Position numbers and translations under genes: made by a program. A DNA stretch of 64,000 nucleotides from Corynebacterium lowii (GTDB taxonomy: Bacteria > Actinomycetota > Actinomycetes > Mycobacteriales > Mycobacteriaceae). Positions within the stretch are counted from its first letter, which is position 1. Every line of letters starts with the position of its first letter. Positions 28,453 through 40,494 of this stretch are shown here, piece after piece. Location of the stretch: the NCBI RefSeq assembly GCF_001412085.1, contig NZ_LKEV01000002.1:62001-126000 (forward strand), read 5' to 3'. The notes beneath the pieces are model-generated. The model was not told where the DNA came from and searched no databases. It worked only from the letters and a program-made list of their open reading frames with translations.

Positions 28453-31400
28453 CTAGAAGGCCCCACCCGTGGGGTTGTAGGTGGCCTCCACGCTGCGCGG
28501 TTCGCCCATCGCGGCGTCGGACGCTCCCGAGCCTGCCTCGGCGGGCTCAACCCCCTCTTCCTTGGGGGCCTCGGCGGGGTCGGCGCCCTTAATCATCCAG
28601 ATAATCGTATCCAGTTCCTCGGGCTTGACCAGCACCTCGCGGGCCTTCGAGCCCTCGGAGGGCCCCACCACACCGCGAGATTCCATGAGGTCCATGAGGC
28701 GGCCGGCCTTGGCAAAGCCGATGCGCAGTTTGCGCTGGAGCATGGAGGTGGAACCCAGCTGGGAGGTCACCACCAGTTCCACGGCTTCGAGCAGGTCGTC
28801 CATGTCCTTGCCGATGTCCTCGTCGATCTCCTTCTTCTCCGCGGCCTTCTCCTCGGTCACGCCCTCGGTGTAGTCCGGCTCGGCCTGAGACTTCGCGGCC
28901 TCCACCACGCGCTGAATCTCCTCGTCGGTCACAAAGGAGCCCTGCAAGCGCTGCGGCTTGCCCGCTCCCTGGGGGATGAAGAGGGCGTCGCCCATGCCGA
29001 TGAGCTTTTCCGCCCCACCCTGATCCAGAATCACGCGGGAGTCGGTAAGCGAGGAAGTGGCAAAGGCCAGGCGGGAAGGCACGTTGGTCTTGATAAGGCC
29101 GGTCACCACGTCCACGGAGGGGCGCTGGGTGGCCAGCACCAGGTGGATACCCGCCGCGCGGGCCTTCTGGGTGATGCGCACGATGGATTCCTCAATCTCC
29201 TTCGGTGCCGTCATCATCAAGTCCGCCAGCTCGTCCACCACGCACACGATGAAGGGGTAGGGGCGGTATTCGCGCTGCGAGCCCGCCGGGGCCTGAATCT
29301 CCCCGGAGCGCACCTTGCGGTTGAAGTCCTTGATGTGGCGCACCCGCGCGGCCTTCATGTCCATGTAGCGCTGTTCCATCTCCTCCACCAGCCATTGCAG
29401 GGCCGCCGAGGCCTTCTTCGGCTGGGTGATGATGGGGGTAATGAGGTGCGGAATCCCCTCGTAGGGGGTGAGTTCCACCATCTTCGGGTCCACCAGAATC
29501 AGCCGCACCTCCTCCGGGGTGGCGCGGGTGAGCAGGGAAACGAGCATGGAGTTCACAAAGGCGGACTTACCCGAGCCGGTGGAACCGGCCACCAGCAGGT
29601 GCGGCATCTTCTGCACGGAGGCAGAGATGAAATCACCCTCAATGTCCTTGCCCAGGCCGATGAGCATGGGGTCGCGGTTTTCCACCGTGGCCGGGGCGTT
29701 GAGCACATCGGCCAGGCGCACCATCTCGCGGTCCGTATTCGGTACCTCGATACCCACGGCGGACTTGCCAGGGATAGGCGTGAGCAGGCGCACGTTATCG
29801 GTGGCCACGGCGTAGGCGAGATTGGATTGCAGATTGGTGATCTTGGAGACCTTCACGCCCGGCCCCAGTTCCACCTCGTAGCGCGTCACCGTGGGACCGC
29901 GCGAAAAGCCAGTCACGGCGGCATTAACCTTGAACTCCTCGAATACCGCCGTGATCGCCTCAATCATGCGATCATTGGCCTCGGAGTGCTGGCGGGGCGG
30001 TTCCCCGGCCACCAACAGGCTCGTGGAGGGCAGGCGATAATCGCTTTCCGACGCCCCAGTGGCCGCCGGGAGCACGGAAAACTCCTGCTCCTCCTCGGTC
30101 TCCTCTGGTTCGGGTTCCGTTACCGGCTCTGGTTCCGGCGCGGGAGCCGGTGCCTCCATCGACGAGCGCGCGATGATCGCCTGGCGGATGGATTCCCGGC
30201 TAGCGCTCACGGCGTCGCGACGCGGAGGCTCGCTAGGTGCCTCCTCCTCTTCCAAAGCGGGAAACTCATCGGTATCTTCCACCGAGGGGGCCACGGGTGC
30301 GGCGGGCGGGGCCTTCTTTTTGCTCTTGGCAGGCTTAGCGGGCTTGGGGCGCGCGGCGGCAAAAAGACCATCTTCTGCCGGTTCTGCGTCCTCAAAGTCC
30401 TCAAAGTCTGCGGGAGGCTCGGGCACGTAATCATCGTCGTAACCACGCGGCGCGGGGCGCTTCGCCCGAGTTCTGCGCGATGCTTCCTCAGCGCGGCGTC
30501 GCTGGGTTTGACGCCCCTGCGCTCGGCGCTCTAACTCTTCCTCCACGTGGGCGTAGGCGTCCTCAGAATCCTCTTCTTCCCGATCCGCATTGGCGGAGCT
30601 GCGGATCAATTCCACCACGTAGTCGTACCCCTCGCGCACAGTAATACCCGTGACCTTGAGCGCCCCGTAGAAAATCACCAGGGTCAAAATCGGTATCGCC
30701 AGGTAGCGGCTAAAACCCATCGCCAAGATACCGCCGGTATAGGCCCCCACCAGGCCGCCCGCGGCATCCCTACCGGCGGCACTTTCCGGGTCACCGGCCA
30801 AGAGATGAATGAGCCCCAGCATCGCCACCACGATGAGCGCCGTGCCACCCGATACCCGCAGCAAAACCTCGCGGGGCTGCCGCGCCCCCATCATCAAGGC
30901 CACCGCTAGCGCCACCAAAGCCACGGGCAGCACAAAGGCCCCGGCTCCAATGACAGTGTGCACACACTTGGCGATGAACTCCCCGATGGGACCCGCCACG
31001 TCGAACCACACCGAGGCCCCCAGCACCACGGCCACGCCAATGAGGCTGAGTCCAATGCCATCGGAATGTTCCCGTATCCCCTCCATCAGGGAGGAATCGG
31101 GTTGCTCCTCTACTTCCTCCGGTGCGGGTGCCGGAGCGGCCTTCTTTTTTGTTCTGCTGCTACTGCTCATATCCTCCGTTTTCTGCTCATCGTCCTCACG
31201 GCCGCCACCCATTCCGCCGCCGAGGCGTCGGCTCAGCCTTCCCACTCCCCCAGCCGCCGCGCCGAAGAGGGAGCCGATTCCGCTGCCCACAGCCCCCAGG
31301 GCGCTACCGGTGCGCTCCTGGGAGGTCTCCGCCGCGCGGAAGGCAGCCGTGGCGGGCACGGCACCGCCTTCGCGGTGAATCACCGTGGTGCGTTCCTCTG

Positions 31401-31476
31401 AGCGGCGCGTACCACCGGGCCGCGTGCCGGAACGGCGCGACCTCGGGGTGGAAGAACTCGTGGCAGACATGCGCAC
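28453..31476 (-). CDS. ftsK: DNA translocase FtsK
   Basis: About 1007 residues. Order: Ser/Arg-rich head, four membrane helices (~140-300), a long acidic/Pro linker (~310-510), the alpha/beta motor with Walker [16 protein letters not shown] and Walker [14 protein letters not shown], and the gamma DNA-reading domain ([20 protein letters not shown] to [16 protein letters not shown]). It pumps chromosomal DNA at the septum. GTG 31476 has AAGGA 9 nt upstream; ATG 31470 has it 15 nt away, so I prefer GTG. Confidence 0.95.
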   Translation of the reverse strand: MRMSATSSSTPRSRRSGTRPGGTRRSEERTTVIHREGGAVPATAAFRAAETSQERTGSALGAVGSGIGSLFGAAAGGVGRLSRRLGGGMGGGREDDEQKTEDMSSSSRTKKKAAPAPAPEEVEEQPDSSLMEGIREHSDGIGLSLIGVAVVLGASVWFDVAGPIGEFIAKCVHTVIGAGAFVLPVALVALAVALMMGARQPREVLLRVSGGTALIVVAMLGLIHLLAGDPESAAGRDAAGGLVGAYTGGILAMGFSRYLAIPILTLVIFYGALKVTGITVREGYDYVVELIRSSANADREEEDSEDAYAHVEEELERRAQGRQTQRRRAEEASRRTRAKRPAPRGYDDDYVPEPPADFEDFEDAEPAEDGLFAAARPKPAKPAKSKKKAPPAAPVAPSVEDTDEFPALEEEEAPSEPPRRDAVSASRESIRQAIIARSSMEAPAPAPEPEPVTEPEPEETEEEQEFSVLPAATGASESDYRLPSTSLLVAGEPPRQHSEANDRMIEAITAVFEEFKVNAAVTGFSRGPTVTRYEVELGPGVKVSKITNLQSNLAYAVATDNVRLLTPIPGKSAVGIEVPNTDREMVRLADVLNAPATVENRDPMLIGLGKDIEGDFISASVQKMPHLLVAGSTGSGKSAFVNSMLVSLLTRATPEEVRLILVDPKMVELTPYEGIPHLITPIITQPKKASAALQWLVEEMEQRYMDMKAARVRHIKDFNRKVRSGEIQAPAGSQREYRPYPFIVCVVDELADLMMTAPKEIEESIVRITQKARAAGIHLVLATQRPSVDVVTGLIKTNVPSRLAFATSSLTDSRVILDQGGAEKLIGMGDALFIPQGAGKPQRLQGSFVTDEEIQRVVEAAKSQAEPDYTEGVTEEKAAEKKEIDEDIGKDMDDLLEAVELVVTSQLGSTSMLQRKLRIGFAKAGRLMDLMESRGVVGPSEGSKAREVLVKPEELDTIIWMIKGADPAEAPKEEGVEPAEAGSGASDAAMGEPRSVEATYNPTGGAF

Positions 31477-31558
31477 CAGAATAGTTCCTTCCCACCCCAC
31501 TATTCACATGCGCCACACCAGAGGGGCCGGAAAACTTTACCGTACCCTAAAGTCAGCC

Positions 31559-32173
31559 CTACAGGCTTGACCTAATGGGCTCTTCCCCCTCAATCTCCAC
31601 CTCCACCGCCGAGCGACCAAAGCACCAGAGCATGACCTCCCCCGGCTCGCCTTTGACCCGCAGCACGGCGTCGCCACACTTGACCACCCCGCGCCGATCC
31701 GCCGCCACGATGGGACGCATTCCTCTGCCTTCGAGGATCACGGGGCGGGAGTTACCGCGCAGAAGCAAGGGGGCCATGCGAGAGCATTGGCCCCATAGCA
31801 ACTCATTGACTCGCGCGGAGAAATCACGGGGTTCCACCACTCCCCCACCCCGGCGCACGTCCTCGTGGTGCACAAAGTGCTCGGCGGTATTGCGCAGGGC
31901 GTAGCTAAGCCTCCCGATGGTGCCCGGCCCGGCTCCCCATTCCCGCACCACCGCCTCGTAGGGGCGGGCTTTCTGAGCGCGGGTGAGGTTATCCAAGTGG
32001 CCCGATAAAGCAGGCACCATAATACCCGCGAGGGCATCGGGGCGGCGTTCCCGCAGCCAGAGGTGCACCGCCATATCCTGCGTCAGCCAGCCCTCACACA
32101 GGGTGAGAGCCTGCGGCCCGAGGTCGAGGAGGAGATCGCGGAGCTTCGCACGCTCGGTGGCAACAAAAGACAT
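31559..32173 (-). CDS. TIGR03085/maleylpyruvate isomerase-like protein
   Basis: 204 residues resembling the DinB-like, mycothiol-dependent maleylpyruvate isomerase superfamily. The N-terminal helix is followed by LTQDMAVHLWLRERRPDALAG, whose His is a candidate metal ligand, and RNTAEHFVHHEDVRR near residue 110 supplies the other His. Biological substrate unknown. ATG 32173 lies inside the 3' arm of a 13-bp perfect hairpin and has no good ribosome site, so expression may be conditional on rnj transcription or structure. Confidence 0.72.
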   Translation of the reverse strand: MSFVATERAKLRDLLLDLGPQALTLCEGWLTQDMAVHLWLRERRPDALAGIMVPALSGHLDNLTRAQKARPYEAVVREWGAGPGTIGRLSYALRNTAEHFVHHEDVRRGGGVVEPRDFSARVNELLWGQCSRMAPLLLRGNSRPVILEGRGMRPIVAADRRGVVKCGDAVLRVKGEPGEVMLWCFGRSAVEVEIEGEEPIRSSL

Positions 32174-32203
32174 GCGCCCCAGCATATCCCGCTGGGGCGC
32201 ATG
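32171..32203 (-). terminator. 13-bp perfect hairpin between rnj and the next gene
   Basis: CATGCGCCCCAGC (32171-32183) pairs with GCTGGGGCGCATG (32191-32203), 7-nt loop, followed on the minus strand by TCTTTTGTT. It resembles a terminator or attenuator after rnj but contains the start codon of the downstream gene. Confidence 0.6.
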
Positions 32204-32219
32204 AGGGGGCAAGATCTTT

Positions 32220-34283
32220 TTAGAGGGAATCTTCCCCAGGCTCGCCGGCGTCCACGGAATCGGAACTCATGGGGATCACCGTGGGCATAATCATCGGCTC
32301 ACGACGCCACTTCTGCTCCACAAAGCGGGAGACCTTGCGGCGCAACTGCTGCACCATGCGGTAGGGATCATTCTCCCCCTCTGCGGCGAGGTCGTTCATG
32401 GTGGTTTCCGCCAACTCACGCACCTGCGGGATGATCGAGCGATCGTCCTCGGCAAAGCCCTTGGTCTCCACCTTGGGAGCCTCCAGCAGGCGGCCGGTGC
32501 GGTTATCAATCACGGCGGTGATGCTCACCACGCCGCCCTCACCCAGGGAGGCGCGATCGGCCAGGACGTCGGAATCCACCTCGCCCATCGTCACGCCGTC
32601 CACGTAGAGGTGGCCCACCGGAATCTGGCCCACCACGCGGGCGTGACCATTTACCAGGTCCACCACCACGCCGTTCTGGGCCAGCACCGTGTGGTCCTCG
32701 CGCACGCCGGTGGCAATCGCCAGTTCCTTGTTGGCGCGCAGGTGGCGCCATTCGCCGTGCACCGGCATGGCATTGCGCGGGCGGGCGGCGTTCCAGAGGA
32801 AGAGCAACTCGCCTGCGTAACCGTGCCCAGAGGTGTGCACCTTGGCGTCGCGGCCGGTCACCACGGTGGCGCCGATCTGAGCAAGCATGTTGATAACCCC
32901 GAACACCGCCTCCTCGTTGCCCGGAACCAGGGAGGAGGAAAGGATGATGAGGTCACCATCGCGCACGGTGATCTGGCGGTGCTCGCGGCGGGCCATGCGC
33001 GAGAGCGCGGCCATCGGCTCGCCCTGGGTGCCGGTGGTAATCAGCAGCACCTTGTGCGGAGCCATCTTGGCAGCATCGTCCATCGAGACGATGGTGCCGC
33101 GCGGAGCCTTGAGGTAACCAAGTTTCTCGGCAATCTCCATGTTGCGGATCATGGAGCGGCCGTTGAAAGCCACCTTGCGGCCCGCGGCCACGGCGGCATC
33201 CACGGCGGCTTGAACGCGGTACACATTCGAGGCGAAGGAGGCCAGAATCACGCGCTGCTTGGCCTCGCCCACCAGGCGCTTGAGCGCGGGGGCGATCTCC
33301 GCCTCCGAGCCCGATACGCCGGGGGTGGTGGCGTTGGTGGAATCGCAGAGCATAAGGTCCACGCCCTCGTCGCCAAAGCGGGACAAAGCAGGAAGGTCGG
33401 TGGGGCGGCCATCGGTGGGGGTCTGGTCCACCTTGATGTCGCCAGTGTGGATCACCAGGCCCGCGCCCGTCTTGATCGCAATGCCCAGGCAGTCCGGCAC
33501 GGAGTGGTTCACGTGCCAGAAGCGCAGGTTGAAGGGGCCGCGATTCTCATTGGAATCCTCATTGATCTCAATGAGCTTGGGGCGCTGACGGTGCTCCTTA
33601 CACTTGGCGGCAATGAGCGCCACCGTGAAGCGGGAGGCCAGAATCGGAATATCCGGGCGCAGCTTGAGCAGCCACGGAATAGCGCCAATGTGGTCCTCGT
33701 GCCCGTGGGTAATCACCAGGGCGTCCACGCGGTCCAGGTGCTTTTCAATGGGGCCGAAGTCCGGGAGAATCAGGTCCACGCCCGGCTCATTGGAGCTGGG
33801 GAAGAGCACGCCGCAGTCCACGATGAGCAGGCGGTTATTATACTCAAAGACCGTCATATTACGGCCGATCTCGGAAATACCACCCAGCGCGTAGATGCGC
33901 AGGCCGTTCTTGGGGGCCTTGGGCGGGGCCGGGAGGCGCTTGGTGAGGTCCGCGCCCTGCATGGACTTCACCACGTTGCGGCGGCCACCGTTGTTGCCGC
34001 CGCCATTGTGATTGCCGTTGCCACCGTTGTTGCCTCGGCCACCGCGACGCCCCCGGCCGCCTCGGCGGTTGTTGCCGTTGCCGCCGTTACCGTTTCCACC
34101 ATTGCCACCACGGGAGCGGTTCGAGGAGGAATCGCCCTTGGGGCCGTTATTGTTGTTTCCGGCGTTGTTCTCCGCGCCCTCGGTTTTGTTCTCTACCTTC
34201 TCGGGTGCTTGGAATACGGGGGCCTCCTCCGGGGGACCCGCTTTACGAGTTACTTTGCGGGAACGGTTGCGGGATTCGCTCAT
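32220..34283 (-). CDS. rnj: Ribonuclease J
   Basis: 687 residues. A 105-residue low-complexity N-terminal extension rich in Asn, Gly and Arg (repeated NGGNGN, RRGGRGRRGG) precedes a metallo-beta-lactamase domain with HGHEDHIGAIPW near residue 193, the beta-CASP domain and a C-terminal domain. It acts as a 5'-3' exo- and endoribonuclease in RNA decay and rRNA maturation. It starts 2 nt after the dapA stop, so it is coupled to dapA. Confidence 0.96.
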   Translation of the reverse strand: MSESRNRSRKVTRKAGPPEEAPVFQAPEKVENKTEGAENNAGNNNNGPKGDSSSNRSRGGNGGNGNGGNGNNRRGGRGRRGGRGNNGGNGNHNGGGNNGGRRNVVKSMQGADLTKRLPAPPKAPKNGLRIYALGGISEIGRNMTVFEYNNRLLIVDCGVLFPSSNEPGVDLILPDFGPIEKHLDRVDALVITHGHEDHIGAIPWLLKLRPDIPILASRFTVALIAAKCKEHRQRPKLIEINEDSNENRGPFNLRFWHVNHSVPDCLGIAIKTGAGLVIHTGDIKVDQTPTDGRPTDLPALSRFGDEGVDLMLCDSTNATTPGVSGSEAEIAPALKRLVGEAKQRVILASFASNVYRVQAAVDAAVAAGRKVAFNGRSMIRNMEIAEKLGYLKAPRGTIVSMDDAAKMAPHKVLLITTGTQGEPMAALSRMARREHRQITVRDGDLIILSSSLVPGNEEAVFGVINMLAQIGATVVTGRDAKVHTSGHGYAGELLFLWNAARPRNAMPVHGEWRHLRANKELAIATGVREDHTVLAQNGVVVDLVNGHARVVGQIPVGHLYVDGVTMGEVDSDVLADRASLGEGGVVSITAVIDNRTGRLLEAPKVETKGFAEDDRSIIPQVRELAETTMNDLAAEGENDPYRMVQQLRRKVSRFVEQKWRREPMIMPTVIPMSSDSVDAGEPGEDSL

Positions 34284-34285
34284 AT

Positions 34286-35242
<957 letters not shown>

Positions 35243-35986
35243 TTAATCCATTCCGTAGGCGCTTTCCACCCCCGGCTCCCCGCCGGATACCTCCTCCAAA
35301 TCCACAAAGAGCGCCGGTGCCACGGGCCGCAAGATGCGCAGCAGTTCCACCGTTAAGGCTCGCGATTCGGAATCGGCGTGCTCGGCCCCAAAGCCCACCA
35401 TCACCTGCCGCCATGCCCGCATGGAGGCGGTGACCACCAACGAGGTAGCCACCGCCGCCGGAGCCACGGCCTGGGCCGCCTGGCGAGCCTGCCAGGCCTC
35501 CCACACGGCATTGCGCTCCTCGCCCTTCTGGGCGTCGAGAGCCTCCACGAATTGCTCGTAGGCAAAGCGGGCATCGTCCATGCTGCGCAAGAAGAGATCG
35601 CGCAGTGACTCGTCCTGCGCGATCATCGGGGGAATCACCACCTCTAATTCCTGCTCCTGCATGGCCGGGGTGGCGCGGGTGACGGTCATGTCTCCCCTGC
35701 CCGCCAATACCTCCGCGCAGCGACGCGATAGCCCCGTGATGTACACCGTGGCGGTGGCATGCGCCAGAAGGTCCCACCGGGCTACCTCTTGGAGGTGGCG
35801 CAGATAGGCCGCCGTGCCCTTAGTGCGCGGGCGTGGGTGCTCTAGACTGCCGGATTCCACGCGCCCGGCGAACTCCACCACGGCCTCTGCCGCCGTGGCC
35901 TGCTGCTCGGGAACCCAGGGCCCCTCGGGGGTGGTCATGGTCGGTTGGCTGAGCAGGTGTACCCGCAGGCGGGCCTGGCGCGTCAT
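35243..35986 (-). CDS. ThyX-like protein lacking the catalytic motif
   Basis: 247 residues in the dapB-thyX-dapA position. Flanking blocks fit flavin-dependent thymidylate synthase (VEFAGR, PRT...AAYLRH, LAHATATVYITGLSRR, then after the active site EVVIPPMI and later AEHADSE). The signature RHRxxSxNExSxR should fall at about residues 95-108. Instead the protein reads AGRGDMTVTRATPAMQ, so the first Arg, the His and the Ser are gone. A further expected Arg (RHFIxxR-type region) is Phe near residue 199. It should not make dTMP. ATG directly follows the dapB stop (TAAATG). The reading frame is otherwise intact. Confidence 0.8.
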   Translation of the reverse strand: MTRQARLRVHLLSQPTMTTPEGPWVPEQQATAAEAVVEFAGRVESGSLEHPRPRTKGTAAYLRHLQEVARWDLLAHATATVYITGLSRRCAEVLAGRGDMTVTRATPAMQEQELEVVIPPMIAQDESLRDLFLRSMDDARFAYEQFVEALDAQKGEERNAVWEAWQARQAAQAVAPAAVATSLVVTASMRAWRQVMVGFGAEHADSESRALTVELLRILRPVAPALFVDLEEVSGGEPGVESAYGMD

Positions 35987-36808
<822 letters not shown>

Positions 36809-36811
36809 TTA

Positions 36812-37549
36812 TCAGTAGAGCGGCCGCGGTATTGCCTCCGCGATCTCCACCACTACTCGGCCCCGATACAGCTTCTTGATGAGGGGATAGCGCCCTTCCC
36901 TCCCCGCCATGATGCCCGCGATATTTCTCAGCACAAGACTCCCTCGCAGCGCGGTTTCTTCCTCTACTTCCTGCAAGTGCTCTGAAGAGGTGAGCGCACG
37001 GCCTGGCATCGCCTCAATACCACTGCGGAAAAGTCGTGTGGCTTCCTCACGATGCTCCTTTTCCGCGAGGACATAGAAAGTAAGCAGCCACTGCCCCGGT
37101 TCAATTTTTTCCGGCGCGAGAGGGTCAGATTCTTCCTCCTCCGGTACACCTGGTTCCACTGGCGCCTCCGCCAGGGCCTCCGGCAACGGCAGCATATTTC
37201 CTCCCCGCGCAAGATACCCAGGAAAAGCCGTGGGTTCATCGTGGTCCTCGAAAAAGAGTTTCTCTGAAACCTCCTCTGCCTCGGGATTCACCCGCAGCAA
37301 AGTACAAATGCTGTAGACCTCCATCTCCATCGGATCACCCAGGTATGTCTCAAAACCCGCCTGAGCGCGTAAGTCCCAAAGATGGTACTCATCAAAAGAT
37401 GTTTCTGGTGTGGAGACAAAAAGAACCTCGCCATGCTCCGGGGGAATCATGGCGAGGCGTTCAAGAAAAAGCCGGTGCGCCGCAGGAAGATCCTGAGGGC
37501 GGGCAATAAAGACAGTCGTAATCTGTTCCGTGTGCCAGTTTTCCTTCAC
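36812..37549 (-). CDS. Hypothetical protein between pnp and dapB
   Basis: 245 residues; no family recognised. Acidic overall, no signal peptide or membrane segment, a Pro/Glu-rich centre (~125-150). The two halves may be related: ARPQDLPAAHRLFLERLAMIP (~16-36) resembles LAEKEHREEATRLFRSGIEAMP (~155-176). It is more A/T-rich than its neighbours in codon third positions and sits inside an otherwise conserved order, suggesting insertion. The GTG start (37549) falls in the arm of a 14-bp perfect inverted repeat and has no Shine-Dalgarno. It lies 17 bp after the pnp stop. Confidence 0.65.
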   Translation of the reverse strand: MKENWHTEQITTVFIARPQDLPAAHRLFLERLAMIPPEHGEVLFVSTPETSFDEYHLWDLRAQAGFETYLGDPMEMEVYSICTLLRVNPEAEEVSEKLFFEDHDEPTAFPGYLARGGNMLPLPEALAEAPVEPGVPEEEESDPLAPEKIEPGQWLLTFYVLAEKEHREEATRLFRSGIEAMPGRALTSSEHLQEVEEETALRGSLVLRNIAGIMAGREGRYPLIKKLYRGRVVVEIAEAIPRPLY

Positions 37550-37560
37550 ACGGAACAGAT
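37521..37560 (-). repeat. 14-bp perfect inverted repeat over a start codon
   Basis: ATCTGTTCCGTGTG (37521-37534) and CACACGGAACAGAT (37547-37560), 12-nt loop. It covers the GTG of the orphan gene and begins 6 bp after the pnp stop; no T-run. Operator or start-sequestering hairpin. Confidence 0.7.
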
Positions 37561-37566
37561 TAAGCC

Positions 37567-39882
37567 TTAATCCTCCACCGGCACCAAGGAGAGCTTGCCG
37601 CGGTTATCAATGTCCGCGATCTCCACTTCCACCTTGTCGCCCACGTTAATCACGTCCTCCACCTTGTCGATGCGCTTATTGCCACCCAGGTTGGAGATGT
37701 GAATGAGGCCGTCGCGGCCCGGAGCAATGGAGACGAAGGCACCGAAGGCCACCGTCTTAACCACGGTTCCCAGGAAGCACTCCCCCACCTTGGGTAGCTG
37801 GGGGTTGGCGATGCTGTTGATCTTCTCCACGGCGGCGTCGGCGGCCTCCCCGCTGGTGGCGGAGACGTACACGGTGCCGTCCTCCTCAATGGAGACCTCC
37901 GCGCCGGTTTCCTCGGTGATCGCGTTAATGGTCTTGCCCTTGGGGCCGATCAGCTCACCGATCTTGTTCACCGGCACGGTGACCGTGACGATCTTGGGGG
38001 CCAGGCCGCTCATCTCGTCGGGGGCGTCGATGACCTCCATCATCGTGTCCAGGATGGTCAGGCGCGCCTCGCGGGCCTGGTCCAGGGCGGAGGCCAGCAC
38101 GGAGGAGGGAATACCGTCGAGCTTGGTATCCAATTGCAGGGCCGTGATGAACTCCCCGGTACCGGCCACCTTGAAGTCCATGTCGCCAAAGGCGTCCTCG
38201 GCGCCCAGAATGTCAGTGAGGGCCACGTACTGAGTCTTGCCCTCGACCTCGCCGGAGACCAGGCCCATCGCAATGCCCGCCACCGGGGCCTTGAGCGGCA
38301 CACCGGCGTTATACAGGGAGAGCACGGAGGCGCACACCGAGCCCATCGAGGTGGAGCCGTTGGAGCCCAGAGCCTCGGAAACCTGGCGAATGGTGTAGGG
38401 GAACTCCTCGCGGGAGGGGATCACCGGCACCACGGCGCGCTCGGCCAGGGCGCCGTGGCCGATCTCGCGGCGCTTGGGCGAGCCCACGCGGCCGGTCTCA
38501 CCCGTGGAGTAGGGCGGGAAGTTGTAGTGGTGAATGTAGCGCTTGGACTTGGTGGGCGTGAGCGAGTCGATCTGCTGCTCCATCTTGAGCATATCCAGGG
38601 TGGTCACGCCCAGAATCTGCGTCTCGCCGCGCTCGAAGAGGGAGGAACCGTGGGCGCGCGGCACCAGGTCCACCTCCACACCGAGGTCACGAATATCGGT
38701 GAGCCCGCGGCCGTCGATGCGGAAGCCGTCGCTGAGAATCATCTCGCGCACGATTTCCTTCATCACAGCGCTATAGGCCGCGCGAATCTGCTTGGCGGCC
38801 TCTTCTTCTGCGGCCTCGTCCTCGGCAAAGCGATCGAGCAACTGCTCTTCTACCTCGGCACCAAAGGCATCCGTGGCCTCGTCGCGCTCCTGCTTGGCGG
38901 CAATCGTCATGAGCTTGCGCAGCTTCTTGGCGGCCTTCTTCTCCACCGCGGCGTGGATCTCCTCGGTGTAGGAGGGGAAGAGCGGGAACTCGCGCTCTTC
39001 CTTCGCGGCGCGCTCGGCCAGGCCCTCCTGGGCGCGGCACAGGGTGGCCAGGAAGGGCTTGGCGGCCTCCAGGCCCTCGGCCACCACGGACTCGGTGGGA
39101 GCCGGAGCGCCCTCGGAGATGCGCTCCACCACGGACTCGCCCGCGCCGGCCTCCACCATCATGATCGCCACATCTTCCACCGTGCGGCGGCCCTGGCGGC
39201 GCTTGACGATGCGCCCGGCCACCACCAGCTCAAAGAGGGCGTCCTCGTGCTGCTGCGCCGTGGGGAAGGCCACCCACTGCCCCTTGGGGTGGGCCTCATC
39301 AGCGATGAGCGCCATGCGCACGCCCGCCACCGCGCCGGAAACCGGCAGGCCGGAAAGCTGCGTGGCCGCCGAGGCACCGTTGATGGCCACCACATCGTAG
39401 AAGTCCTCGGGGTCCTGGGACATCACGGTAATGACGATCTGCACCTCGTTGCGCAGCCCCTTGATGAAGGTGGGGCGCAGCGGGCGGTCGATGAGGCGGC
39501 AAGCCAAGATGGCATCGGTGCTGGGGCGGCCCTCGCGGCGGAAGAAGGAACCGGGGATACGCCCGGCGGCATACATGCGCTCTTCTACGTCCACGGTGAG
39601 CGGGAAGAAGTCAAGGCCCTCGCGCGGCTTGCTCGACGCCGTGGTGGTGGCCAGCAGCATCGTATCCTCGTCCAGGTACGTGGTCACCGAACCATCGGCC
39701 TGGCGGGCCAACTGGCCCGTTTCAAAGCGCACCTCGCGGGTGCCAAAATCACCATTATCAATGGTGGCTACGGCCTCGGTGATGCCGTATTCCTCATCAA
39801 AATTGAACTCTAGGTTCTTTTCGATGTTCTTGAACGGATTATTATTCTCGTTCTTCCTGCCGGGATTGGACTTCCTAGGCAA
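37567..39882 (-). CDS. pnp: Polyribonucleotide nucleotidyltransferase (PNPase/GpsI)
   Basis: 771 residues. Two RNase PH domains joined by an alpha-helical linker (second with [14 protein letters not shown] and [12 protein letters not shown]), a KH domain ([20 protein letters not shown]) and a C-terminal S1 domain ([21 protein letters not shown]). It is the 3'-5' phosphorolytic exoribonuclease; actinobacterial forms can also make guanosine pentaphosphate. Start is TTG 39882 with AGGAGG 8 nt upstream, giving an N-terminal extension rich in Asn/Lys. Confidence 0.97.
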   Translation of the reverse strand: MPRKSNPGRKNENNNPFKNIEKNLEFNFDEEYGITEAVATIDNGDFGTREVRFETGQLARQADGSVTTYLDEDTMLLATTTASSKPREGLDFFPLTVDVEERMYAAGRIPGSFFRREGRPSTDAILACRLIDRPLRPTFIKGLRNEVQIVITVMSQDPEDFYDVVAINGASAATQLSGLPVSGAVAGVRMALIADEAHPKGQWVAFPTAQQHEDALFELVVAGRIVKRRQGRRTVEDVAIMMVEAGAGESVVERISEGAPAPTESVVAEGLEAAKPFLATLCRAQEGLAERAAKEEREFPLFPSYTEEIHAAVEKKAAKKLRKLMTIAAKQERDEATDAFGAEVEEQLLDRFAEDEAAEEEAAKQIRAAYSAVMKEIVREMILSDGFRIDGRGLTDIRDLGVEVDLVPRAHGSSLFERGETQILGVTTLDMLKMEQQIDSLTPTKSKRYIHHYNFPPYSTGETGRVGSPKRREIGHGALAERAVVPVIPSREEFPYTIRQVSEALGSNGSTSMGSVCASVLSLYNAGVPLKAPVAGIAMGLVSGEVEGKTQYVALTDILGAEDAFGDMDFKVAGTGEFITALQLDTKLDGIPSSVLASALDQAREARLTILDTMMEVIDAPDEMSGLAPKIVTVTVPVNKIGELIGPKGKTINAITEETGAEVSIEEDGTVYVSATSGEAADAAVEKINSIANPQLPKVGECFLGTVVKTVAFGAFVSIAPGRDGLIHISNLGGNKRIDKVEDVINVGDKVEVEIADIDNRGKLSLVPVED

Positions 39883-40023
39883 AGGGGTGTCCTCCTATGA
39901 AAAGGTTAAAGCAGCGCGGCGATCGTCGGTGTCGCCTCAATTCCTCGTATCTGCTCTCAACAGCGCCCACCCTAACACGCAGCTAAGCAGCCGCGCACCC
40001 CCTACTACTCCCCGCACTCCCCC

Positions 40024-40036
40024 GCTTATCGACGCC
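40024..40036 (+). repeat. Copy of 13-mer GCTTATCGACGCC
   Basis: Exact copy in the pnp-rpsO spacer, beside the rpsO terminator. Confidence 0.85.
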
Positions 40037-40058
40037 CCGCCACCCCAACAATGCACAA

Positions 40059-40104
40059 CCCCGCCACCCCAGCGCTCAGGAAGCGCATATCAGGGGTGGC
40101 GGGG
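40059..40104 (-). terminator. GC-rich hairpin downstream of rpsO
   Basis: CCCCGCCACCCC (40059-40070) pairs with GGGGTGGCGGGG (40093-40104). An additional CCCCGCCACCCC at 40035-40046 could compete for pairing. It is followed by GTTGTGCATTGTT rather than a clean T-run. Confidence 0.65.
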
Positions 40105-40123
40105 TGGTATGGCCGCGAAGGAA

Positions 40124-40393
40124 TTAGCGGCGCAGGCCCAGGCGGGAGATGAGATCGCGGTAGCGATCCACGTTGGTCTCCGCCAGGTAGTTCAGCAGGC
40201 CGCGGCGGCGACCCACCATGAGCAGCAGACCACGACGGGAGTGGTGATCGTGCTTGTGGCTCTTCAGGTGCTCGGTGAGGTTGGAGATGCGCTCGGTCAG
40301 CAGCGCCACCTGTGCCTCGGGGGAACCGGTATCGGTCTCGTGGAGGCCGTACTCGGCCAGGATTTCCTTCTTCTTCTCAGCGCCCAGGGACAT
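40124..40393 (-). CDS. rpsO: 30S ribosomal protein S15
   Basis: 89 residues; [19 protein letters not shown] and [19 protein letters not shown] are the S15 signature blocks. It binds 16S rRNA in platform assembly. Start ATG 40393 ([12 protein letters not shown]) follows AGAGGTGA by 8 nt; two in-frame ATGs upstream lie inside the ribosome-site region. Confidence 0.97.
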   Translation of the reverse strand: MSLGAEKKKEILAEYGLHETDTGSPEAQVALLTERISNLTEHLKSHKHDHHSRRGLLLMVGRRRGLLNYLAETNVDRYRDLISRLGLRR

Positions 40394-40494
40394 TGAGATC
40401 ATCACCTCTTGGTTATTTCAGTCCACACGAAAGATCAACGCAGGCAACTACTGTGGACCGCAGTTGCCAAGCCGCCGTATAGATTAGCAGGTTA

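Larger units (their letters stand above)
39883..40123. other. pnp-rpsO intergenic region
   Basis: 241 bp holding the rpsO terminator (40059-40104), one copy of the 13-mer (40024-40036), an extra CCCCGCCACCCC at 40035-40046 and the pnp leader. No gene is visible. Confidence 0.6.
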
